Part shown: piece by piece, positions 8,180-18,301 of the stretch
How positions within the stretch are numbered: position 1 is the stretch's first letter
Layout: each line of letters starts with the position of its first letter
Origin: Nostoc sp. 'Lobaria pulmonaria (5183) cyanobiont'
Lineage (GTDB): Bacteria > Cyanobacteriota > Cyanobacteriia > Cyanobacteriales > Nostocaceae
NCBI RefSeq assembly: GCF_002949795.1
Contig: NZ_CP026692.1
Location: forward strand, 1,299,501-1,363,500
DNA: 64,000 nt
Direction: 5' to 3'
The notes under the pieces: generated by a model
What the model saw: the letters and a program-made list of their open reading frames with translations, nothing else
Database searches by the model: none
What the model was told of the DNA's origin: nothing
Translations under genes and position numbers: made by a program

Positions 8180-8617
8180 TTGAGTTTCTCCTAAAATTTG
8201 TAACTGTTGTTGGGAATATTTTGTGTAACCAACTTTTTTTTGTTGGTTATATGTTTAATATACTTGATTCCTCAAAAAAGTCAACGCTTTTTTGAGGAAT
8301 TTATGATTAAAAAAACTAATGTGTTTTTCTTCCAAAATCATCATAAATAATAGTAATTGAATTCAGAAAAGATTGCATTATAAATTTAAGCAATAATTGA
8401 AATAATTATTGCCTAGCAAGATTTATAGCGATTTTATTTAGGTTTTAAAGAACGCAAAAGCGGCATTTTATAGATATATTTACAAAATACTAAAAAAGAA
8501 AAGCTATTAAGTTTTTAAGCAAACAAAACCTGTATCTGCAATATTTTTGAAGACTAGAGAAATCTAGCCTAAGTCAGGGGAGATACTTAGCGACAAAAAC
8601 ATTTGAAATTTCCTAAA
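8180..8617. other. Intergenic region with three hairpins
   Basis: About 440 bases between the prolyl isomerase gene and the precursor gene. It has no ORF but holds three perfect inverted repeats: TTCCTCAAAAAAG (8268-8280) with 8287-8299, a 13-bp stem; AACCAAC (8227-8233) with 8242-8248 around a T run; and GCAATAATT (8390-8398) with 8404-8412. The 13-bp stem probably ends the exporter operon, so the precursor may have its own promoter between 8180 and 8260. Confidence 0.5.
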
Positions 8618-9406
8618 TTATTTAGTCTTGGTGAATAACGTATCTATTAATTCCTCTTGTGAACCGTCTGAGTCTATTTGAGTAACTATTTTCATAGCGG
8701 TGATTTGTTGCTTTAACCAATCAGAAAAGGATTCTGTAATGATTTTTTGGCGCAACTGTTCATCTAATTGGGGTTGAATGACTTCTTCCACCCAAATTAA
8801 ATACACTCCCTTGGGAGTTGTTATCGGTTTGAGAGCTTCTGGTGGTGCAGCAGCAAATACAGCGGCTGCAATTTCTGGACGAAAATCTTTGCGGTATCGG
8901 AGTCCTTTGTATCCATAAGCACGACGGGCTTCTGATTCTGAGATATATAGACGAGCAATATCTGGAAAATTGATTTCGCCTTCTTCTAGGGCATAAAAAA
9001 GCTCTAAAGCCAAGTCTCGATCCTCGAAGACAACTTCGTAGGTAACGGCGGCGATATAATCTAGCTGATGTTCGTAAAAGTGCTTTTCCAGTTGATTGGA
9101 AAATAGATGATTCGCTAACTTCCGCGAAAGGATGTTGTTGTAGGCTAATTCTTCAAACTCATCTACAGACAGGTGGTGTTTTTCTAGCCATGACCAGGTG
9201 TCTTTAGCTTTAACAAGCTTCTTGGCGAACCGTAAGTCATCTCCTTCTTGCTGTAGTTCTTCTGGTGTGACTGTAATTCCTGCCGCTTGAGCTGCTTCGG
9301 TAATAATACTTTGCGATGCGATCGCTTCCACAACAGCAGGTATCTGACAGGAGAGTTTCAGACTGTGAATGATATCTGAAGTGGAAATGTTCAGATTGTG
9401 GGGCAT
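8618..9406 (-). CDS. Parvulin-type (PpiC/SurA-like) peptidyl-prolyl isomerase of the exporter operon
   Basis: A 262-residue protein. Residues 1-100 are helical and SurA-N-like. A rotamase-like section runs from about 120 to 225: LFYALEEGEINFPDIARLYISES, RAYGYKGLRYRKDFRPEIAAAVF, then GVYLIWVEEVIQPQL. There is no signal peptide, so it should be cytoplasmic and could act on substrates before export. GGAG lies nine bases upstream of the ATG. It follows the HlyD-like gene by about 115 bases on the same strand. Isomerases of this type are often found next to HlyB/HlyD genes in cyanobacteria. Activity is inferred from the family only. Confidence 0.8.
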   Translation of the reverse strand: MPHNLNISTSDIIHSLKLSCQIPAVVEAIASQSIITEAAQAAGITVTPEELQQEGDDLRFAKKLVKAKDTWSWLEKHHLSVDEFEELAYNNILSRKLANHLFSNQLEKHFYEHQLDYIAAVTYEVVFEDRDLALELFYALEEGEINFPDIARLYISESEARRAYGYKGLRYRKDFRPEIAAAVFAAAPPEALKPITTPKGVYLIWVEEVIQPQLDEQLRQKIITESFSDWLKQQITAMKIVTQIDSDGSQEELIDTLFTKTK

Positions 9407-9520
9407 AACACGATATCTCCAATAATTAAGTGGATTGGGAATTGGGCATCGGGCACAGGGTATTGATTATTCCTCCAGCCTGGCTTGTCCTATTTCCTGA
9501 TTCCAGTGCGATACCTTTAA

Positions 9521-11068
9521 CTACATCTCTAAACCGCCCTTTTTCAGTTTCTTGAACGGATCTAAAACAAAGTCAATTACTCGCCGTTGACGAATGATGA
9601 CTTCAGCATTTGCTGTCTGACCGGCACCTAATGGAATACGTTTGTTGCCATTTTGGACATACTGCTGGTCTAAGGTGATTTCTAATTCATAGGTTTCGAT
9701 GTTTCCTTGGGGTGTTTGGCTAACTTTCGAGTCAGGAGAGATCCAAGTAACTTTCCCTGGTACAATGCCATACTCTTGGAAGGGATAGGCATCAAACTTA
9801 ACTTTTACTGGCATTCCTACCTTCAAGAAACCGCTATCCTGATTAGGCATATTTGCTCTGAGTACGAAGTCTGTTTTTGTGGGTGCAATTTGGGCAATCC
9901 TTTGACCGACTTGTACCACTGCTCCTGGCTTAGTGGTGGGTAATTCAAAAATCACCCCATTAATCGGCGATCGCACCACGCGCTGCTGAATTTGCAGTTT
10001 TGTAGCTATAAGCTGGCTTTTAGTCTGAGCGATTTCTGATTGCGTTGCTGTTATTTGTCCCTGTATATCTTTTAGCTGTTCCTGATTTTTCATTACAGCT
10101 AGTTCTCCGGCTTGCGTGGCACTTTTATAGCTACTTTGTTCTTCTTGCAGTCGGAGTTTTGCTTGTTTGATATCAGACTCCAACGTTTTGATAGTTACTT
10201 GATAATTATTTAGCTCTTGGGCTAAACGCAATTGAGCTTGTTTAATATCTGATAGAGACCTGTTATAGAGTCGTTTGCTTTCTTGCTCTTCTTTTTTGAG
10301 TTGATCAACTTGGGTTGGAGACACTGCACCATCTTGAACGAGTTTGCTATAACGTTCAACTTGCTTAGAATCTATACTCAAAAGGGTCTCAGCCGATTTC
10401 CGATCGTCGCGACTGGTAGAAATTTGCTGCTCTGCTTGTTTAACTAATGATTGTTTTTCTAACTTTTGGAGGTTATAGCTACTCAGTTTGGCATCCAGGT
10501 TTTGCTGCACCTGGTTAACTTGAGCCATTTTTTCTAATTCTTGGGATTTATTTTGTTGTTCTAAAAGACTAGTTGACATTAGGAGTTGATTTTTCAGCAC
10601 TTCCAGTTGGGATTGCCGATTTTGTAACCCTTGCAATTTGCTCTGGACTTGTTGCAGTTCCGTTTGTAGCAACTCAGAATCCAGTTCCAGTAAAACCTGA
10701 CCGGCTCTGACTGTATCTCCTTCTTTGACTGTAACTGCTTTGACACTCCCACCTGCTTGAGCGTCTAATTTTTGAGTTGCGCCTTTAGGTTCTATCCGCC
10801 CTCTGGCGCTACCAGTTTCATCTACTTTTGAAAGAATTGCCCAAGGTAAGAATAGACCAGCAAAGGCGATGAGCGCATACAACAAACCACGAGTCCAAAT
10901 TCGAGGTAAGGCATCGAGTAGTTTTTCTGTACCATAGTACAAATCTTGACTTTCATTTTCTGCCTCTGTCTGCTCGTCAAATTCTACCGATTCCTCTTGC
11001 TGTTTGTAACCTTGATATTCATCTTGCTTATCTTGGGGAAGTGGGGACGATCTATTGGGATGTGGCAT
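9521..11068 (-). CDS. HlyD-family membrane fusion (periplasmic adaptor) protein
   Basis: A 515-residue adaptor that links an inner-membrane exporter to the outer-membrane pore. It has an acidic cytoplasmic N-terminus (1-55), one membrane helix (about 62-82, GLLYALIAFAGLFLPWAI), and a split lipoyl/barrel-sandwich domain (AGGSVKAVTVKEGDTVRAGQ and later VVRSPINGVIFELPTTKPGA). Between these is a long Gln/Leu/Lys-rich coiled coil of more than 200 residues. The C-terminal beta-barrel has GAGQTANAEVIIRQRRVIDF. The gene lies about 120 bases downstream of the ABC exporter gene and belongs to the same transcription unit. Confidence 0.93.
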   Translation of the reverse strand: MPHPNRSSPLPQDKQDEYQGYKQQEESVEFDEQTEAENESQDLYYGTEKLLDALPRIWTRGLLYALIAFAGLFLPWAILSKVDETGSARGRIEPKGATQKLDAQAGGSVKAVTVKEGDTVRAGQVLLELDSELLQTELQQVQSKLQGLQNRQSQLEVLKNQLLMSTSLLEQQNKSQELEKMAQVNQVQQNLDAKLSSYNLQKLEKQSLVKQAEQQISTSRDDRKSAETLLSIDSKQVERYSKLVQDGAVSPTQVDQLKKEEQESKRLYNRSLSDIKQAQLRLAQELNNYQVTIKTLESDIKQAKLRLQEEQSSYKSATQAGELAVMKNQEQLKDIQGQITATQSEIAQTKSQLIATKLQIQQRVVRSPINGVIFELPTTKPGAVVQVGQRIAQIAPTKTDFVLRANMPNQDSGFLKVGMPVKVKFDAYPFQEYGIVPGKVTWISPDSKVSQTPQGNIETYELEITLDQQYVQNGNKRIPLGAGQTANAEVIIRQRRVIDFVLDPFKKLKKGGLEM

Positions 11069-11187
11069 GGTTTTATTTCCGATAACAGTAGATGGGGAGT
11101 GCAGGAGAAATCAATTCAAAATTGTACCCTTATAGGGAAGCAACTACGCGCATTTCGTCGAGAAGAAAAAGACTACCCAATGCCCCA

Positions 11188-14100
11188 TCAACTAACTTGA
11201 GACATCTGTTGTTGATTCAGGTAGTAATAATGACTTTTTTTAGCGATTAATTCGTCGTGGGTACCGCTTTCTACCAAAATACCTTGATCCAAAACCAGGA
11301 TTAAGTCCGCGTTGCGGACTGTAGAGAGGCGATGGGCAATAATTACACTTGTGCGTCCTTTAAGAATTGTTTTGAGGTTGTTTTGAATAATCCGTTCTGA
11401 TTCTGAATCTAGGTGACTAGTGGCTTCATCAAACAGTAATAACCGAGGATTTCCGAGCAAAGCACGAGCAATTGCTAGGCGTTGGCGCTGTCCACCAGAG
11501 AGCATTCCGCCGCTTTCACCAATTTCGGATTCGTAACCCATCGGTAATTTTTGAATAAATTCATCGGCTCCGGCATATTTTGCTGCTTGGATAATTTCTT
11601 CAGAAGAAGCATTTGGATTAGCGATCGCAATGTTTTCGCGAACAGTCCCACCAAACAGAAAAGTATCTTGGTCTACAACGCCGATTTGGGAACGGAGCGA
11701 TCGCATAGATACACTGGTGATATCGTTACCATCAATGAGTATTTTGCCATCTGTCGGTGGGTATAAACCCAAAATCAATTTACTGAGAGTTGTTTTTCCA
11801 GAACCGCTGCGCCCTACGACTGCAACCATCTGTTCCGGCTGAATTTCAAAGTTGAGATTTTCTAATACGTTAGTGTCACTTTCTGAGTGATAACGAAAGG
11901 TAACATTCTGAAAACAAATGTTACCGCGGAGTTTACCCAACGACTTGCGAGGTTTATTTGCTAAGTCTTCTTCTGGTTCCGCCTCCAACACATCATTAAT
12001 CCGTTCGGTAGAAATCACGATTTCCTGTAATTCATTCCACAGCAGAGCTAGCCGTTGGAAAGGACTCAAGACGTTACCCACCAACATATTGAAAGCAACT
12101 AGTTGTCCTATAGTCAGTTCGTTATTAATTACCTGGGTTGCTCCGTACCACAATAATGAAGTATTTACAAAGGTTTGGATGACGCCACTGATAATTTGTA
12201 GGCGATTGCCAATAATTTGAGCATTAAAGTCTTTTTTGATTAAATCGTTTAGCAGTTCCTCCCAACGCCAACGCACTGTCTGTTCAATTGCTAATGAGCG
12301 GACAGTACGAATTCCACTTAGGGATTCTATGAGATAGCTTTGTTCTTTGTTAGCTGCATTAAAAATATCTCTGGAGATGCGGCGCAAAATACTTGTGCTG
12401 GCCAGCGCCAAGATAAAAAATGGCGGTACAGTACACAGCACGAATAATGCCATCCGCCAGCTATAGGAGAACATCAAAGCCAGATAAACCACTAATGTCA
12501 GCATATCCAACACAATGGAGAGTGTCTGACCAGTTAGGAAGTGCTGAATTTTCTGGTTTTCTTGGATGCGCGAGATTATATCCCCAACGAAACGCGACTC
12601 GAAATAAGCAAGGGGTAAACGGAAGGTATGTTTGATGAAGCCTACGAGTAAGGCGATACTAATGCGGTTAGCAGTGTGAAATAAGAGATATTGCCGTACA
12701 CCGTTGACAGCAACACCAAACAACCCAAAAACAATCATTCCCAAACCAATGGCGTTTAAGGTTGGAACACTACGTTGCACAAGTACTCTGTCGAGCAACA
12801 ACTGGGTAAATACTGGCGTTACTAACCCAAATAATTGAATTACTATCGAAGCTATGAAAATTTCTACCAGTGTTCGATAGTGAGGTTTGACTAACTCAAA
12901 AAATTTCCAGAAGCTTCTACTTTCGTCCTTAGCACTTTTTAGTAGAGCTGTAGGTTGCAGTAACAATGCATAACCAGTCCAACCTGCTTGAAATTCAGCT
13001 TTTGTCAGACTGCGTTGACCAAGAGCCGGGTCACATACAATCACCCGCTTTTTGGTAATTTCATAGACAACAATAAAGTGTTTACCTTCCCAGTGAGCAA
13101 TTGCAGGTAAAGGTTGTTCTGCTAATTTATCAAGAGTAGCTTTCACTGGACGGGTGGCAAAACCCAGGTATTCTGCTGTTGCTGCCATCGCCTTTAGGGA
13201 TGCACCGTTGCGAGTGACATTGGTCATATCCCGTAGGCGATTGATACTAAAATGTTTGCCCCAATAGTTACCAATCATCACCAAGCAAGCAGAGCCACAA
13301 TCAGCTGCACTTTGTTGGGCATAGAAGGGATAGCTTTTGGTGATACGTTTCCACCAATGCCCCATTTGTACTTTCGGACTGGGAAAGTAAAAAGGTGATT
13401 TTTTTGTTGGCTGTTGTTGTGACTGGTTCTCTCTTTGGGGAAAAGGAATAATTTTAGATTTAGATTTTGGAGATTGGAAAGTTTTTTCTCTAGTAGTCAG
13501 TCCCCAGTCCTCAGTCTCCGATTCCGTTTTGCTGACACTCATGGCAAAAGCCCACTCCCCCAACTCTGGGAAGTATTCTAGTGCTGTTTGCATCTGGTCG
13601 TTTTTCAGAATGTAAGCAATCGTTGGTTGGGTTGTTTGCCAATCTCCTTGTTTTGGTTGAGCAAAGATTGTACCTGGTGTCGAAGAATGACCTTCAGAAT
13701 GCCGCAGTTGACCTTTGTATAATAGCCACAACTGTGAATCTTGGGATATTTCTGGACTCACAGAGCCAGTGTCTAACTGGTGTCGCTCAAACAAAGATAA
13801 GGCTTTGAGCATTCCTGAAACTTGTGATGTATGGCGTGGAAATTGTGATACTTGGCGACACAACAACAACAAATCCCAAAGTTCTGCACGGGCGAATAGG
13901 CGATCGCGAATGTTAGGATACTTGTCTATCAAGCTTTGCAATGCTTCTTGCCTGAAATAGCCAAGTTTTAAGCTTGTCGAAGCTCTAACTACATAAGGAT
14001 TAAAGTTAGCTTCGGGAAACAAAGTCAATTCACCAAAAACAGACCATGCACCAAAGGTAGTAATTAAATTCTCAGAGCTATCTAACAGTCGGACTTTGCC

Positions 14101-14280
14101 TGTAAGAATAATGTATATACCAGGATTCGTTTGTGCAGATTGCCAGAATTGCTTTGCTGATGGTGGCTCCACAATTTCCATTTCTGCCAAGAAATTATCT
14201 AATTCTTTTTCTGAAAGTTTTGTACCCAAGGTGTACAAAAGTCTTTCACCCACATTTTGCTCAGAAAGCACTGGTGGCAT
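11188..14280 (-). CDS. HetC-like exporter: cNMP-binding domain + C39 peptidase + ABC transporter
   Basis: A 1030-residue inner-membrane exporter that should cut leader peptides and pump the product out. Residues about 15-150 form a cyclic-nucleotide-binding-like domain (GIYIILTGKVRLLDSSENLI, FGELTLF). Residues about 150-300 are a variable linker. The C39 peptidase spans about 315-440, with Cys328 (AADCGSAC), His401 (GKHFIVVYE) and Asp417 (VCDPALG) as the catalytic set. Membrane helices follow from about 465 to 760. The ATPase has Walker A GRSGSGKTT, signature [15 protein letters not shown] and Walker B LLLFDEATSHLD. This order is that of HetC-type proteins of heterocyst formers, but the neighbours are unlike the hetC locus, so I treat it as a paralogue. 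GGAG lies eight bases before the ATG. All peptidase residues are present, so it should process double-glycine leaders. Confidence 0.93.
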   Translation of the reverse strand: MPPVLSEQNVGERLLYTLGTKLSEKELDNFLAEMEIVEPPSAKQFWQSAQTNPGIYIILTGKVRLLDSSENLITTFGAWSVFGELTLFPEANFNPYVVRASTSLKLGYFRQEALQSLIDKYPNIRDRLFARAELWDLLLLCRQVSQFPRHTSQVSGMLKALSLFERHQLDTGSVSPEISQDSQLWLLYKGQLRHSEGHSSTPGTIFAQPKQGDWQTTQPTIAYILKNDQMQTALEYFPELGEWAFAMSVSKTESETEDWGLTTREKTFQSPKSKSKIIPFPQRENQSQQQPTKKSPFYFPSPKVQMGHWWKRITKSYPFYAQQSAADCGSACLVMIGNYWGKHFSINRLRDMTNVTRNGASLKAMAATAEYLGFATRPVKATLDKLAEQPLPAIAHWEGKHFIVVYEITKKRVIVCDPALGQRSLTKAEFQAGWTGYALLLQPTALLKSAKDESRSFWKFFELVKPHYRTLVEIFIASIVIQLFGLVTPVFTQLLLDRVLVQRSVPTLNAIGLGMIVFGLFGVAVNGVRQYLLFHTANRISIALLVGFIKHTFRLPLAYFESRFVGDIISRIQENQKIQHFLTGQTLSIVLDMLTLVVYLALMFSYSWRMALFVLCTVPPFFILALASTSILRRISRDIFNAANKEQSYLIESLSGIRTVRSLAIEQTVRWRWEELLNDLIKKDFNAQIIGNRLQIISGVIQTFVNTSLLWYGATQVINNELTIGQLVAFNMLVGNVLSPFQRLALLWNELQEIVISTERINDVLEAEPEEDLANKPRKSLGKLRGNICFQNVTFRYHSESDTNVLENLNFEIQPEQMVAVVGRSGSGKTTLSKLILGLYPPTDGKILIDGNDITSVSMRSLRSQIGVVDQDTFLFGGTVRENIAIANPNASSEEIIQAAKYAGADEFIQKLPMGYESEIGESGGMLSGGQRQRLAIARALLGNPRLLLFDEATSHLDSESERIIQNNLKTILKGRTSVIIAHRLSTVRNADLILVLDQGILVESGTHDELIAKKSHYYYLNQQQMSQVS

Positions 14281-16694
14281 TTTCTAATCTCCACAAAAAA
14301 ATTTTAGTTATCAGTCTGAATCCAATTCAAAAGTTCATTAAAAATATTATTTAATCCCGTATTTTCACCGAGGAAACTCTAAGCTTTATTAGAGTAAATT
14401 TAGAGAGAAATAGCATGGTAGCAAAGCATCTATCTTTTACATACTACAAGGTATTTTTATTGGGTGGACAACCCACTTGTTGCAGCCAGTTATTGATGTG
14501 GCCATAACTAGTGTAAATGTCAAAATATCGAGCTAGAGCTTTATTTACTTACATTTGGCTTCAAGAGCAACTAACTGCATTAACATACTCTACACAAATA
14601 TGGATAGCTCCTTTTGGCAATCAGCGGCAGTTGTAAGTGATGATTAAGAGGAATTATTTTCGGATCATAATTTTGCTATATGCAGCAATAGCTATGCAAA
14701 GTATTTTCTTTCTCAATCACAAAATCTGGAAATTTTTTCTAGTTCGGGACAATGTTCTGACTGAAAGTTATTTCATGTTCTTGAACAAGACCTGACTCGG
14801 AATAATTCTTAAAAGAATCTTTTCAGACATTCCTAACTTTTTAACAGCCTTGTCTTGACTTAAATGGTGTGACATAATTGTAGTTATAAATTGCATTGAG
14901 TCGTAAATTATGTGAAAACGTAATTCATTGCAGTTGTGTGATCAAATCCTGACAGCAAAAAAACCACAACTACAAATCTGACTAACCTTGTAGTGTTAAT
15001 CAGAAATTTACACAATGTGCAATTAGTGCCTGGCATATTCCTCTAGTGCTTTGCGAGTCTGGGGGACAGCCTTATTCTTATCGTGCAACCTCGCTCAAAA
15101 GAGGGTTTTGAGTAGGCTACAGGAAACAGAAAACTATAAAGCTATAAAAGCACATCGTAATTTTTGTTTAATGTAGTATTTTACTAATTAAGCAAAACTC
15201 TACTTAAACAAATATTGATTAAGTTTGCTTGGAGATTCCAAGATGGATCTTTTCCCAGCACTACTTAGTATCTTTAAGGGAACATCTAGCAAGCTATTTA
15301 ACGTTTGTATTATACCTCCTATAGTGTAATAAATGCAAGTTACTAAAAGAGACTTGCGAACATCATATTTACATACAAACATGATATTTACATAATTAGT
15401 TTACACTCTTAGCTCTTAAATTTAGATATTTTAGGAGTTTCTTAATGTAAATTTTCTGACAAGTCACTTAATAGATGATTTTTAACAAAAAAAATATATT
15501 TCACAACTATTTATACATTAAATCTTTAAATAGCTAGGCGGCATAACATGATGAGAGTCATAAGGGCGACTATTGTTTGCTTAAAGGTGGTATTTAAGTT
15601 GTTTGAATTAGCTGTGAGGTAAAACACATGAATGTTGTGATCGAGCACACACACTAGTTAACTACGGCAATCTTAGCATTTTTTTTCCATCAAGGGCATA
15701 GCAACAATACATATTACAGCTTGATAGAAGTTGAGAAATAACCGTCATGTTTAAATGTGCCTAGAGTTCAAAAAATGACAATAAGTCGCAAATTCGTCTT
15801 TTAAAACCGAAGATTGCGATGCGATCGAGTAAAGTAATAAATGGATAAAAATGGTGGTTATAGAGCCAGTGCCCTGACGAAAGTGTGACACCATAGATTT
15901 GGTAAAATATAGGAAATCATCCATAACAGTTCTCAATCAGATGAGGTACATCCTCAAAGTTAAAAAATTTATATATCAGGTCCAGTTATACCTCAGTAGC
16001 AGAGAAACCGCTATCAAAGCAACCAATATCACCTTGGTTGCGATCGGCAATACCGTTGCTGCATATTTATCCATTGGAACATCTACTTGATGAGAAAATT
16101 ATCCTTCTGTTATGTAGGGATATTTATATTTTTGTCAACAGAGAATATTTAAACGTTTGTTTCTCCGTGCTTGGTTCTAAACAAAGATTTTTTCGCTTTG
16201 CCGCTTGAGCAGGGCTTTGAAAAAGACTCAAACCTACATCTATCTGAGAGTTCAACTCTTGTGAGTTGGAGAGGCTATTTACGGACTGAGTACTGTGATT
16301 CACCGCTCAACGAATCGCACGTTATGATTCCCTTTCTCTATGCAGAAAGCTCAAAAACCCCTCCCCTCTGCACCTCTGCTCCTCTGCGGTCTTAATGATA
16401 ACTACTTTAACCGGACATGATATAAGTTGTGGGGCGATCGCTGAATTCTTTGCTTGGCTTGCTCTATAAAAGTAGTTTGTGTCATACTTACAAAAATCAC
16501 TAATTACTAAATTTCGGTCGATTTTAAGTAGTATCTTCAGGATCGCTAGAAGTAATACAGTTAGTGTAATGATGATTGGGTATTGAGGGAAGACTGGCGG
16601 CGTGCGAAAAATTGATATTCCTGCAAACTTAAGATGCTTCCATATTGAAAAACATCTCTGGTTTAGTAGTACAGTGAATTGTGAAGGAGTATTT
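14281..16694. other. Long region without a convincing gene
   Basis: About 2.4 kb, AT-rich. Several frames of 60-75 codons exist (for example 15200-15382 and 15751-15936 minus, 15899-16090 plus) but none has a good RBS or recognisable product. The 15751-15936 frame is largely sequence that looks like a dispersed Nostoc repeat. At 15094-15112 CTCAAAA pairs with TTTTGAG inside a wider AGCC/GGCT pairing, a possible small RNA fold. The 16330-16400 stretch (CTCTGCACCTCTGCTCCTCT) is a common repeat-like filler. The left end should carry the exporter promoter and the right end that of the flavoprotein gene. Confidence 0.5.
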
Positions 16695-17894
16695 ATGTCA
16701 CAGTTGGAGCAAGCAGTGCCAAACACCTTTGTAGCCAAAGGCTTAGAAACTCTCCCTAATATTTTCGACCGAGTTGAGGCTCTGGCCAAAGATTTTGCCA
16801 CCCGCGCAGGGGCACACGATAGAGATGCTTCCTTTCCCTTCGAGAATTTTACAGCTTTGCATGAGGCAGGATTGCTCAACCTCACCATTCCACATGAATT
16901 TGGTGGTCAGGATTTGGGGTTGGCAACTATCTGCCAGGTGATTGAAGGGATAGCGCGTGGCGATGCTTCGACCGCATTAGTACTGACAATGCACTATCTT
17001 CAACATGCTCATGCAGCCCGTAGCCGTCGCTGGCATCCAGAAGTCTATAAGCGACTGTGTCGTGAATCAATTGAAGGCATTGCTATGCTGAATGCTGCCC
17101 GTGTTGAGCCAGAGTTAGGAACACCAGCTAGAGGCGGATTGCCTGCGACAATTGCCGAACGAACAGCAGAGGGCTGGCGTTTAACAGGACATAAGCAATA
17201 CACCACGGGCAGTCCCATCCTCAGCTATTTTGTTGTTTGGGCACGGACAACCGAAGATAAACCACAAGTTGGGAATTTTCTAGTTCCGCACGATCTGCCA
17301 GGTTTGCAAATTGTCGAAACCTGGGATCACCTGGGAATGAGGGCTACAGGTAGCCACGACCTCATTTTAGAGAATGTATTAATTCCTTCAGAGTATGCTC
17401 TAAGTATCAACCCTATATCTGCTGCGCCATCTTTTGATCCGCTAATTTCCACTTGGGGCAGTTTGACAGTGAGTGCCTTATATCTGGGTGTTGCGACTAG
17501 TGCGCGAGACTGGCTTGCTAAATATCTTTGGGAGCGATCGCCTTCTAATCTCCAAGAGCCACTGGCAACTCTGCCACGCTTCCAAACTGCCGTGGGTGAG
17601 ATAGAAGCACTGCTATTTGCTAATAATAGATTGATTTATAGTTTGGCTCAAGATATTGACAAGGGCGAATATCAGCCTCAGGTAGGATTACAGGCACAGG
17701 CTGTTAAATATCTCACTACAACCAACTCGATTCGTGCTGTGGAGATTGCCTTAGAACTAACTGGTAATCCTGGTTTATTAAAAAGGAATCCTTTAGAACG
17801 TCACTACCGTGACGTTCTATGTAGCCGTATACATACACCACAGAATGATGTTATTTGTCAGTCATTAGGGAAGTCTGTACTGAAAGTCAAGTGA
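16695..17894 (+). CDS. Acyl-CoA-dehydrogenase-fold flavoprotein, SfnB/DszC-like
   Basis: A 399-residue protein. I chose ATG 16695 because GAAGGAG lies just upstream; a longer frame opens 31 codons earlier without an RBS. The fold is acyl-CoA dehydrogenase: N-terminal helices (FTALHEAGLLNLTIPHEFGG), a central beta domain (RLTGHKQYTTGSPILSYFVV, WDHLGMRATGSHDLILENV), and a C-terminal helical domain ending HYRDVLCSRIHTPQNDV. Family members near ssu/sfn genes act as FMNH2-dependent monooxygenases on sulfones or sulfur heterocycles, and the ssu operon here fits that role. The gene is monocistronic. A perfect 10-bp palindrome lies near the 3' end (17795-17818). Substrate unknown. Confidence 0.82.
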   Translation: MSQLEQAVPNTFVAKGLETLPNIFDRVEALAKDFATRAGAHDRDASFPFENFTALHEAGLLNLTIPHEFGGQDLGLATICQVIEGIARGDASTALVLTMHYLQHAHAARSRRWHPEVYKRLCRESIEGIAMLNAARVEPELGTPARGGLPATIAERTAEGWRLTGHKQYTTGSPILSYFVVWARTTEDKPQVGNFLVPHDLPGLQIVETWDHLGMRATGSHDLILENVLIPSEYALSINPISAAPSFDPLISTWGSLTVSALYLGVATSARDWLAKYLWERSPSNLQEPLATLPRFQTAVGEIEALLFANNRLIYSLAQDIDKGEYQPQVGLQAQAVKYLTTTNSIRAVEIALELTGNPGLLKRNPLERHYRDVLCSRIHTPQNDVICQSLGKSVLKVK

Positions 17895-18301
17895 TTAAAG
17901 ACTAGGGATTAGGAATGAATGTCACTAAGATCAGGCAGGAGGCAGGAGGGAATATTGTAAAATGCACTCTAAAGCTTGTGGTCAAAGGATTTTATAACTC
18001 CAGCAAGACAGCCCTCTGTCTCCTGCCTCACCTTACAGCTATTTTCAGGTAAATAGACCACGCGGTAGGGGCGTAAGGCCTTGCGCCCCTACAACAGATG
18101 TGGTTCAAATACTTGAATTCTGCTGTAATAAAGAGCTAAACTTAGTGCCATTCGGATTAGGGACAAAGAGCAGTGAACAGGAGAAAGGAATCTTCCCTCA
18201 TACTCAATGCTCAGTTCCCTTAAAATAATCAGGACTTTGTTGAGTTGAGTTACTAATTAGAGCCGACGTAGTTAAACCTTGACTCGTTGTCGGAGTCAGC
18301 T
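17895..18301. other. Intergenic region with a 28-bp palindrome
   Basis: About 400 bases with no gene. GTAGGGGCG (18065-18073) pairs with CGCCCCTAC (18084-18092) and the bases between are nearly palindromic too. This is a typical Nostoc palindromic repeat and could end the transcript of the flavoprotein gene. Confidence 0.55.

Noticed and set aside
15046..15125. Possible small RNA fold (CTCAAAA/TTTTGAG within AGCC/GGCT)
   Set aside because: Stem is short and there is no promoter or terminator to support a transcript.
15751..16090. Overlapping short frames on both strands in the 2.4-kb gap
   Set aside because: No RBS, no family, and the sequence looks like a dispersed Nostoc repeat. A small RNA there cannot be excluded.
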